Of a DNA stretch of 64,000 nt, positions 48,003-57,908 are shown piece by piece. Made by a program: the position numbers and the translations under genes. Location of the stretch: the NCBI GenBank assembly GCA_019054805.1, contig JAHQIY010000010.1, positions 2,711,501 through 2,775,500 of the forward strand, read 5' to 3'. This DNA comes from Brachionus manjavacas. Its lineage: Eukaryota > Rotifera > Eurotatoria > Ploima > Brachionidae. Under the pieces are notes generated by a model. It searched no databases, was not told the DNA's origin, and worked only from the letters and a program-made list of their open reading frames with translations. Numbering within the stretch: the first letter of the stretch is position 1; the number at the start of each line of letters is the position of its first letter.

Positions 48003-48541
48003 AAATGAAAATCCAAGAGCAGAAAGAGTTTCATTAAATTTTAAATCTCTAAAAGTATTAAAGATGTATTTGGCTGAGTCAGTTTCAATGGACAAAGAGA
48101 AAGATTGAATAGAAGCAAAGCAAATATTAAACATTTTCTCTTGATCAACAGTACTTGAAGCTTTCTTAAAATTACCAACAAATTTTGTTCTTCTGGAAAG
48201 GTGACAAAATCAGCATCTCCTCTTAGTTTTGTGGATGTTTTCTAAGAATTTCAAAATTTCTTAGAATTTTTAAAATCATTAGCCTTTTAGCCTCAAAAAA
48301 TAGTTTTATTTTTTTGACGGTTCAGTTTTTTAAACTCCCCTCTAGCTTCCCTATATTCAAAAAGATTCTGTTCTGTTTTGTCCATCATTTAATTTTGATA
48401 ATTTTAATCCTTAAAATTTCATAATGATCTGAGTTCACAATCAAACCAAGGAGATTGTTCAATTTTTCTTATTCTTTGATTTCTTTAATGGACAACATGA
48501 TTCTTTATTATCCTTAATTAGACTCCACTTACTCTCTACAA
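48003..48541 (-). pseudogene. LINE endonuclease/RT linker relic, unit 5
   Basis: Has the 11-bp block, and a longer T-run near 48463, as in unit 2. Confidence 0.55.
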
Positions 48542-48843
48542 GGGCCCGTATAGCCGAATGGTTAGCGTGTTAGTCATGCAAGCAGAGGATCGAGGGTCAA
48601 AACCCGCTGAGGGTGAAAAAATCTTCTAAAATATCGAATGTTTAAACCTCTTTCATCTTAAAAAAGGGAGACTAGTTTCGACTGGGTAATAATTGCTGTG
48701 TAGATGATCAACTTGATGAAGTATCCTCTGTGTCAGATCGGAGCCGTTGCTCAAAAAGGTACTTGAAAAGGAGATGAGCGCCTCTCGACAATTATTACTC
48801 TATACAGGATAGAATAGGGACAATTATTACTCTATACAGAATC
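48542..48843 (+). mobile_element. tRNA-headed SINE, unit 5
   Basis: Head at 48542-48615. Sequence as in unit 1. Confidence 0.6.
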
Positions 48844-49011
48844 AAGTTTTCTCATTAGAGTATAATAGAATTCCTTTAAAAGATTTCCAACCTTTTCAAT
48901 ATTTTTTCAGCGATTAACCTGAATTGATAAGTGAAAATATTAGATTTCTCGACCTAAATAGGAAGCTCAGTAAAAATTTATCATCACTGAAAAGACAACC
49001 AACCAACAATA

Positions 49012-50500
49012 CAGTCAATCCTGGGTATAATGAACAACTTGGGCGGAAAATTCGGTATTCGTTATATCGAAAAATGATAGGTACAAAAAAAATTTTATTG
49101 ATAAAAAATCTAAAATAAAAATGTGAGAAAAAACAAAAAGTTATTTTTTTTTGAAAAAATCGGTAATAGATGGTTGTTTGGTAAAGCTACTTTCAATTAT
49201 AAAATCTTCAATATTAAATAATAAATTAATTACATTAATTTTCTGTACCGGCTAAGTTCTTTTCGTAATGTTCTCTGTTGCTTTTGACTACAAAATAGTA
49301 GAAATTGTAGAAGCATTAACGTTGTATTTTTGGCCAGCTTTGAAGTGGTTATTTTTCGCTCAGTATGCTTTTTTTAATTTCTATCTTGACTTCAAGAGAT
49401 AAACATTTTCTCTTTTTTTTCAAACTTGCTTTTCATTCATTTTTATCAATTAGAATTTTTAGATAAACAATAATTATTTATTTATTTTGTTTTCTGTACC
49501 GAGCAAAAGCTCCTTGAGATTAAAAAAAAGAAAATCAAAATAAAATAAAGTAAAATAAGATAGAATAAAAATTTAAAAAATTAAATGTAATAAAATGGCT
49601 TAAAATAGAGGAAAATTAATGAAATTGAACTAAGAGAGTTAAAGGATACACATTTTTAAAAATTGATTGTTCAGGGAAAAAAGAAGAAATTGTAAGGTAG
49701 CAATTACAAAATGGAGTTGGGTATTCAATATATCTTGATTCGAAACCTTCTTTGTATTCCTTCACCAGTCTTACAACCAATGGAATAGAATGACTCAGTC
49801 CTGTCCCAACATATATCTCACTCAACTCAAAAAGCCGATTTGAGACTGTTAGTAACTTAAGTTTATTAAAAGCTTCATGATGCACGATGTTGGAGGGAGT
49901 ATCATATTTTAACTTGAGGATAATCTGACAGCTGTATTCTGAATTGCTTGTAGTTTTTTGATATTATTTTCTGAAAATGAATTCAAGCAAGGAAAAGAAT
50001 AGTCTAAAATAGATCCGACTAAAGATTTATATAAATTTCCTAGTGTGTTTTGAGTAAGACCCCATTTTTGGTTTGACAATATCTTAATAATATTTAACCT
50101 TTTATTGCAGCGTTCTTTGATTTCGTCTACTAATATATTAAAATTTAATTTAGAATCAAATTTTTTACCAAGAAACTTGATTTCTTTTTGGCTCACTATT
50201 CTGTTTCCATAAATTTTTTAGTTTAGATTATCACTCTCTTTTCTACTAAGAAAAGACTACTGAACACGACTTTTCTAATTAGTAATTGTCAAGTATTTAT
50301 CTACTATTTTTTATTATCAAGGTTCATTTTTTAGCTTATTTACTCTATTTTGATTCTTTTTTTATCTAATTTTATTAACTTTTATTTTATTTTTATTTTA
50401 TTTTTAACTTATTATAAAGGAGCTTTAGCTTGGTACAGAAAACAAATAAATAAAATAAAATAAAAAAATAATGGGGGTTCGTTATACAGAGGATCGACTG
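49012..50500 (-). mobile_element. Pogo/Tigger-like transposon with nested LINEs, unit 5
   Basis: Has unit 1-type LINE variants but no inverted duplication, so it shows the arrangement that unit 1 must have had before that event. Confidence 0.7.
49494..50275 (-). pseudogene. LINE RT C-terminal piece, unit 5
   Basis: Type A variant. The frame is broken at about 49920-49925, where GATAATCTGACAGC replaces the in-frame GATAGATCTTACTGC of units 2-4. Confidence 0.8.
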
Positions 50501-50983
50501 TAGTTGAAAATGATTTAAAATCTTCTTGATGTAGAATATGGCCAATATAACTTAGCTTAGCTTTGATATCATTTGATTTGTTTGAGAAACTTATTCGCGA
50601 AGACTTATTAGTTTAGCTTTTAAGTTTTAAATCTTTTGAGAATTAAACAAAACTTTTTTCTCATGATTTATGATCCATGTTAGCTACCACTCCGTACTGA
50701 GTAGTAGTACTACTCCTACTAATAACAAAATATAATAAATGTTAAGAATTTGTATAAAAATTTTTATTCAAATTTTGATTAGAATTAATCAAGCCAAAAA
50801 AGAAAAAAGAAAATAGAAAAAAAGATCAAAAATTCTTATCTTTTTTATTAACTACAAAAATTATTCAGTGAAGAGAAAAAAGGAGAAAAAATTAAAATCG
50901 CAATAAATCACTTGACCATAAAATACACATAAACTTAGAAAAAAGGCGCTTGAATAAAAGCCAACATAATAATAATAAAATGC

Positions 50984-52783
50984 TTAATTTAACAAATCCA
51001 CTGTTGACCCGATCAGGGTAGATATAGAACCGGCTGTTATTTGAGATCGACTTGCACTCTTCTGCACACTGGCACTCTGCTGCGGATCATAGTCACAAAA
51101 GTACTTGCCCGACTCCACTCTTTCCTTGAGCAGCGACAGCTTGTAGTTGGCACTGGTAATTTTAAACTTAACTGTGGACAAAGTGTCATTGTCAATGTGA
51201 AATTTGGTGTACACGGGCTGATAGAGCTGGTCCAGCGAGCTCAATTTTTCGCCACTGACCTCACTAACCTTGAACTTGGCGCTCACCTTTCCGTCCATGC
51301 TAACACACCCGATCTGAAATAGGACCTGAGTGCGTTCTTCCTTCTCCTGTCTGTTTACTAGCGCCTTTGGCTCCGATGACTCTAAACTCACCCTGAACTC
51401 CTTGGTGTCCACCACAATCACCATCGGCATCAGCACCATAAAACTGCACTGGCCCAAACTCTTGCCATGCGTGAGCCTGTAGTCCAAGACAAGCTCAACA
51501 GTCTGCTGGTCGTGGTTGCACGACCAATTGGCCTCGAGCACCATCGGCGCCTCTTCTTTCAAATACCTAAATTCATACTTGAGCAATTCGAAGTTGAAAA
51601 AGGCCGCCATTTTGTTCACTTGATGCTGGGCCTTTAGCTCACTGACCAAATTTTGTGTCTTGAACCTGAAGTTGAACTCGTCCATGCCCGTGAACAAAGA
51701 CTCGTTTTTTCTAGCAGTTGTGTGTTCAGCTTCAAGTCCTGGTTGAGTATGCTCAAATTTTTGAGGTTAAACTCCAACAAAGGCAGCTCCAGAGACAACA
51801 GCTTCAAAATGGCATACGGAAAGGATATTTTCATGCAGCCAAAGCACTTGATTTTAGATCTTGACGGCTCGCCGATTTTAAAATAGGCATGGATGGTCTC
51901 GTTGAAAGCAATGGCAATGGGAATGATCTCGCAGCCGGCATTCACGGTCAATGGGCTGATTATGGACGCTCTGGTGCTCTGCTGCTCGAACAGAGAAGTG
52001 GTGTGACGAAAGTCGGGAGTGGTCCGGCCTGGAAAGCACGCCGGAGTGAATCTGCCCGCCGGCGAAGAGCTCACCGTGGGTTTTTTGATGGCCAGATTGT
52101 ACTGAAACGAGCTCTCCACTTCTTTGTCCTCGTCAATGTTGTACAATGAGTTTTCGTTGGCAATTTTGGCTTTGGGCGAAAAGTCCATGTCGAACAGAGA
52201 AGACTCGCTCTTGTTCAAATCGGCCTGCAAGTTGCTGCCCATGGACACCGACCGGGTCATGCTTGACTCGGCGCTGAAGTTGTACTGGTAGGTTTTTGAG
52301 TGTTGCTTGGGCGCTTTGGACGCCGGTTTCTGCAGCTGGAGATTCTTGCTTATTTCGCGCAGCACGTCCATGTTCTGCACGTTGGTCTGCTCGTTTTTGG
52401 GGTTGATTTTGAGCATCACTTTGACCGGCTGCTCGTCCGAGTCCGACTCGGACTCGGAGCTTGACGGCGAGGAGACATAGTTGTTCATGTCGTCGTTGGT
52501 GCGACGCCGCAAGTCTATGGATGAGTCGGGCCGCAGTGAGTAGCCCTCGCTGTCAACATCGCTGATTTTCAAATGGTCAAACAGGTCCAGAGACAGGGAG
52601 TTGAGTGACTTTTCTTCGCCGCTCTTGGTCTCGTCCACCTGGCTCGTCGCTGCTGACGATGATGCTGCTGCTGATGCTGATGCCGATGCAGGTTTGCTCT
52701 GCGCTTGCTTTTTTGGTTTGTGCTGTGAGATTTTTTGTTTCGGTTTCGACCGGTCAGAAAGTCAACGTTGAAAATGTTCAAGC
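50984..52783 (-). CDS. FCHO-type terminal exon, copy 5 (nearest the F-BAR exon)
   Basis: First acceptor that a transcript from the F-BAR exon would meet. It carries two breaks: one T lost at 52709-52714 (same run as copy 3, with a T-to-G just beside it) and one T lost from a run of seven at 51705-51710. The second break splits the mu-homology domain between a 334-residue upstream frame (52638-51634) and a 237-residue downstream frame (51697-50984). As written this is the most damaged copy, although it lies next to the head exon. Confidence 0.85.
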
Positions 52784-53987
52784 CTTGGGTGGACAAAATT
52801 TTTTATTTGTTTGTGGTAAGGGGACAGTTTTTGGAAGATTTAAATTTAAATTATGGATAGATTTTTTATTTTTTTTGATTTTTTGTTATTTTTTTAGTTT
52901 ACTTTTTTTATTTGTCGCTCCGAGGTTAAAATTCCTAAAAAAAATGGCTGGTCATTTTTTAAAAAATTAAGAAAATTTTTTGGGAAAAATTTTTGGGGTC
53001 AAATGGGTGAAAAAAAAGTCAAATAATTAAATTTAAAACTCAACAACTCAAAAAAAACTAAATAATATCACCCCTTTTTCGTGGCCTTTTGCTACTGGGG
53101 GTTAGGATCAGAATTTTTTTATTTTTAACGCCAAATAAAATTTTAGACCTTTCAAAATATAAAAACTTTATATCAATCAAATTTAAGGACTCAAAGGGAC
53201 TAAATCCCGATTTTGTCCGTAAAATATTAATTAACAAAAAAGCTTCATTTTTGTAACTAGACATTTATTCATTTGTTTTTCTGTACCGAGCTAGGGCTCC
53301 TTCAGAATAAATCAAAAAAATCAAAATCAAAAAGAAAATCAAAATAAAATAAATAAGCCAAAAAAAAATGAAAGTTAAGAAGACATCAATTAAAAATTTA
53401 TTAAATAGTCAATTAATTGTATTTATTCGTTAATTAAAAGTATTGTTTGTCATTTAAAACAATTAGTTATCACAAAATTTAATTAAATGTCATTTAATTT
53501 ATGAAATAAAGTCAAGTTTAAAAATATCATTAATTAAATTTATTTTATAAGTTTTAAAAAAATAAGGAATCGTGCTTGGACAATAAAACCAGTCTAATAT
53601 ACCATAAACCAGAAATACCTTGTTATTTAAGCTTAAAAAATTTCCATTTTTTGCTCACCAAAATAATTAATAAAAATTGTTATTCTAAAAATCAAGAAAA
53701 ATTATCTCAATCGAAATTAAGATAGTGATTAAAAAAATGCTATTTAATTAATTGTGGTAAGATACCTTTCATTCAAATTTGATTTAAAAAGTGGGCCCGG
53801 TTTTGAATATAGAATAGCCTAGACTAAGCATAAACGGGGATATAAACAAAAGAAAAATCGTAAATATAAAATACAATAACCACTCTATTAGCGATTCAGC
53901 CGAAATTGCAGAATTTTTTGCATTTAACCTAGAAATTTTTTTGATGGTCAAACATCGGTGAGGTAAAGTTCGCTAATATTTCTTATA

Positions 53988-54599
53988 CAGTGGTGCTCCG
54001 GATTTAGTAATTTACGTAAATTTATGTAAAAAAATGTCCAAAAAATTGAAATAATTAAAAATTAAAAAAATGAATTTTTTTTATCCTTAAATATTTATTT
54101 TCAAAATTATTTAAAAAAAAAATTAATCATAATTTACGTAAATTTTGGTAAAATATAATCAATTTAATAGAAAAAATAGTAAATTTGGTAATTAAAATTT
54201 TTAATTAATTTTTTTATGGTAAAAAAAATATCTGAAATAGTTTTAATGCTTTTTAAGTGTTTGACCAACCTCCTTGATTTTCTATTAGTTTAATTACCAT
54301 CTAGATTTTAATTTAAATTAATTATAATTTTATTTTATATTTTCAATTTTAACCCTTTTTAAATGTTTAATGTAATTTTGACATTTTACCATTTTTTAAC
54401 CATTAAATTGATTACTTTTCACCAAAATTTACGTAAATTATGGAATTTTTTTACACAATTTTGAAAATAAATATTGAATGATAAAAAAAATTCATTTTTT
54501 TTTTAAAAAAGTGCCAAATTATTTCAATTTTTTGGAAATTTTTTTTTACATAATTTTACGTAAAATTTTCGATATTCACCAAATTTTATGTAAAATCTA
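53988..54599. mobile_element. Fold-back element, unit 5
   Basis: Carries most of the private substitutions of this unit in its central and right parts. Confidence 0.6.
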
Positions 54600-54751
54600 T
54601 ATGCATTTAGCAAGAAATGAAATCGTGAAAAAGCTCAAAACAACCGTCAAGAGTAGCAGGAGGTTTTGATCTAATATCCAACAAGGTATGTAAAATCTCC
54701 CTTTCCAAAAACTAGTTAACATACACAAACAATTTAACAGCTCACTCAATT

Positions 54752-55124
54752 ATGGCCCTTCAATCTGGAAAAAATCCAAAATTATAATGATTCTTAAAAG
54801 ATAAACCTCCAGATAATCTGGACTCTTACAGACCGATCTCCCTTATCAGTTGCTTTGCCAAATGGCTCGAAAAATTGTAAAACAAAAGATTCAAAATTCG
54901 GCAGAAAAATCAAAAATTCTACCAAATTTTCTATCTTCAGAAAATCTAAAATCACTCAAGACCACACATTGAGATTAATAACAGATGGATTCACCCACAA
55001 TCATCTCACTGGGACTATTTTCTTCGATCTTCGAAAAAGCCTTAGACAAAACATCTCACTATGGTATAATAGCAGAATTTATGCAACGCAATCTCCATTA
55101 ATTATTTCGGGTCTAGTCCATTAG
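54752..55124 (+). pseudogene. LINE reverse transcriptase relic, + strand, unit 5
   Basis: Shortest A-run of the five near 54797. Motifs unchanged. Confidence 0.6.
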
Positions 55125-55189
55125 GTGAACAATTCATGTTCACGGTATAAGTAAACAAATTGTTCACCTAATTATTTTTAAACTTATAG

Positions 55190-55458
55190 GTGAACATGAA
55201 AATTAATGAAAATTTAAAAAATTTTAGTAAAAAAATTTAGGTGAACATTTGAAAAAAAAGTGTATTTTAGAAAAAAATTTATTTGAGTTTACGAATAAAG
55301 AATTTTAAGTCTTGTGTCTTGTTAATTTAAAAATTTTTACTTGAGACTCCGAGTTTTATGGCTTTTTATACCACCCTCACCTTCAAATAAGCGTAATTCA
55401 TATTCTTCAGATTCAAAAACGCAATCTGTTTACAAAAATATGAAGAATTGAAGAATGA
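55190..55458. other. Right flank of the array
   Basis: AT-rich DNA with single copies of TAGGTGAACA at about 55187 and 55231. The 10-mer TGAACATGAA at 55191-55200 also occurs at the left edge of the array (17604-17613). Confidence 0.45.
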
Positions 55459-55764
55459 AGCAAGAAGATTGCAAGATGGCTTAGAAATAATTTAAATGAT
55501 GGTTATTTAGAAGTCAAAGATTTAACAATCACTAATATTGTAAGTAGCCTTAAGCGTACTCGAGTTGGCGATGATCCTGGAAATTCGATAGAAGCTCTAA
55601 TCAGTAGGGCTCAATTCAATCATCAAATTCCGGTAGAAGATGATACAATGTTTGTCGTTACGAATTTCAACTTAGAGCCTGATAATGAATCGTTTCATAT
55701 TTTTATGACTACAAAGCGATTGACATTCTTTGTTAGATTTTGCGAACATATCTCACGATTTTAG
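55459..55764 (+). pseudogene. MULE-like transposase central fragment
   Basis: An open frame of 101 codons without a start: KKIARWLRNNLNDGYLEVKD, LTITNIVSSLKRTRVGDDPG, then ISRAQFNHQIPVEDDTMFVV and TNFNLEPDNESFHIFMTTKR. From memory this resembles the region before the DDE core of FLYWCH-type MULE proteins found in rotifers. It ends at TAG 55762-55764 before the catalytic domain, so it is a relic. It could derive from the same family as 10510-10886. Confidence 0.55.
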
Positions 55765-55967
55765 TTACACAATCGACTATTGACACTAATTTATATCAAA
55801 AAAGAAGACGAGGTCATCAAAGATAGACAAGACGGTGTGAAATCATAAATCAAAATAAATACACTAAATTAGTTAATTTAGTTAATTGTTTAGTTGAAAA
55901 AAATAAATTATTTTTTTTAAATTTGTTTTTTATTTTATCTTATTTTTGCTCCTAATTTGACATGAAG

Positions 55968-57535
55968 GTTTACATTTTAAACTGATTAAAATGAATCCAC
56001 CTTACTACTTGACTAACTGGATTAGATCCTTTATAGACACTAGGACATTTAAGGTAAATGTGAATGATCACCTATGATCTAATGATCTCATATTCTCCTA
56101 GTTCGATTTGAGTCGGTTTGATTCGGTCTGGTTCAAAAAAAAAGAAAAAAACACATAATTATCAAAATTAAAAAATTAACATTTCAAAATAATGATAAAT
56201 TATTATACAAACACCAAAGCGTAATTTCTTGTCTTCGTCTATTCAATTTAATTTGTTTTCTATTTAATTCATTACATATCAAAAAAAATAAAAGCTGTAA
56301 CAATTCATGTCTTCTTAACTTTAATTTATTTAGCTTATTTTACTTTATTTTTATTTATTTTTTTATTTTCTTAACTCATTTTATTAACTTTAATTTTATT
56401 TTTATTTTATTTATTTATTTTTTTTAATTTATTCTGAAGGAGCTCTAGCTCAGTACAGAAAACAAATAAATAAATCACCTGATCGAAGAATATCAAATAA
56501 CTGCAGGTGTTCCTCAAGGCTCAGTGATTAATCCTCTTTTATTTAGTATATATATTAATGACATCCCAAAAAGAAACAAAACAAATAACGAGTACTCTCT
56601 GCTTTTCGCAGATGATCTAGTTACATTCTTCATTTATAACAAAAAAGGGAACCTAGAAAATAAGATTAATAAATACACCAACGAACTAGAACAATGGCTT
56701 ATTAAATGGAAAATGAAGATATCAGTTGAAAAGTCGTGTTCAGTAGTCTTTTCTAGATAAAAAAAGAGAGTGATGATCTAAACTTAAAAATTTATGGAAA
56801 CAGAATAGTGAGCCAAAAAGAAATCAAGTTTTTTGGTATTAAATTTGATTCTAAATTAAATTTTAATATATTAGTAGACGAAATTAAGTAACGCTGGAAC
56901 AAAAGGCTAAATATTATTAAGATATTGTCAAGCAAAAAATGGGGTCTTACTCAAAACACACCAGGAAATTTTTATAAATCTTTAGTCGGATCGATTTTAG
57001 ACTATTCTTTTCCTTGCTTGAATTCATTTTCAGAAAATAATATCAAAAAACTACAAGCAATTCAGAATACAGCAGTAAGATCTATCCTCAAGTTAAAATA
57101 TGATACTCCCTCCAACATCGTACATCATGAGGCTTTTAATAAACTAAAATTACTAACAGTCTCGAATCGGCTTTTTGAATTGAGTGAGAGATATGTTGGG
57201 GCAGGACTGAGTCATTCTATTCCATTGGTTGTAAGACTGGTGGAAGAAAAGAAACAAGGTTTCGAATCAAGATATATTGAATACCCAACTCCATTTTGTA
57301 ATTGCTACCTTACTATTTCCTCCTTTTTTCCTGAAACCTGAACTATGTAAACATTTGCCACATGTAACAATCTATGTCTTCTAAACTTTCATTTTTTTTA
57401 GCTAATTTATTTTATTTTGATTTTCTTTTTTTTATCTGATTTTATTAACTTTAATTTTATTTTTTATTTTCATTCTGATTTTTTTCTAATCTATTCTGAA
57501 GGAGCCCTGGCTCGGCACAGAAAACAAATAAACTT
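55968..57535 (+). pseudogene. LINE, 5'-truncated, interrupted by a smaller LINE insertion
   Basis: Reads HEGLHFKLIKMNPPYYLTNW and FIDTRTFKVNVND up to 56073. It resumes at 56474 with HLIEEYQITAGVPQGSVINP, INDIPKRNK and LLFADDLVTFF (catalytic FADD intact). A frameshift at about 56757 and an in-frame stop near 56888 follow. The C-terminal frame 56925-57341 matches the LINE pieces in the array. The 3' UTR ends in a tail at 57496-57520 (GGAGCCCTGGCTCGG). Confidence 0.8.
56074..56473 (+). mobile_element. 400-bp 5'-truncated LINE insertion with target-site duplication
   Basis: Inserted in the reverse transcriptase of the surrounding LINE. ATCACCT stands at 56067-56073 and again at 56474-56480, and removing the insert plus one copy restores a continuous reading frame. 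It ends with the 3' UTR and tail (56434-56458, hairpin GAGC-TCTA-GCTC) and ACAAATAA. Confidence 0.75.
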
Positions 57536-57665
57536 GACAATTACTAATTATTGTATATCTAAAAATTCTAATTGATAAAAATGAATGAAAAGCTGGTTAA
57601 GGGGGAAAAAAATAAGAGAAAAAATATTAAAGACGAAAAGTACGTTTTAGAAATTATTTTAGATC
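57536..57665 (+). pseudogene. Pogo/Tigger-like 5' fragment, inverted relative to the array copies
   Basis: CTAAAAATTCTAATTGATAA and AAATGAATGAAAAGC match, in reverse complement, the sequence just before the HTH part of the Tigger-like elements (for example near 19330). The reading degenerates after about 57650. A LINE of the same family lies directly upstream in both places. The rest of 57666-57843 is AT-rich without recognisable content. Confidence 0.5.
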
Positions 57666-57906
57666 TAAGGTTAGAATAGTCTTTTCAAAAAGAACATTCT
57701 TTTAGACTTGAGAGAGACAAAAAGGAGAGAAATAATGACTTTTCAAATAAAATAAAAAAAAGACGTCCATTCTATACTAAAGCTAGAAATAAATTCTAAA
57801 AATAACATCCTTCCTACGAGGGTGCATAAAGAAGGGTCCTTTGTCAATAGCTCGAAAAAGTTTGTGGGGAGCCATTAATCCCAATAAAAGTCAATAGAAA
57901 AAAGTT

Positions 57907-57908
57907 AC
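57907..57908 (-). other. Splice donor of the F-BAR exon
   Basis: GT of AAG/GTAACT on the minus strand. Beyond it the open frame adds only 22 hydrophobic, AT-rich codons before a stop, unlike the preceding sequence. The next acceptor in a matching phase on this strand is about 5.1 kb away, in array unit 5. Confidence 0.75.

Larger units (their letters stand above)
47706..55189 (-). repeat. Tandem array unit 5 (7.48 kb, rightmost)
   Basis: The unit closest to the F-BAR exon. Similarity to the inter-unit junctions ends at AACTTATA; unique sequence (GGTGAACATGAA) follows. The stretch 54270-54425 has several private substitutions (CTTGATTTTC, TAATTACCATC, CACCAAAATT), more than elsewhere. Confidence 0.9.

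Noticed and set aside
20997-52783. Five separate muniscin genes lacking an F-BAR domain
   Set aside because: The exons have no plausible own start: the apparent first Met is TTG or GTG directly after an in-frame stop. The acceptor phase also fits the F-BAR donor upstream.
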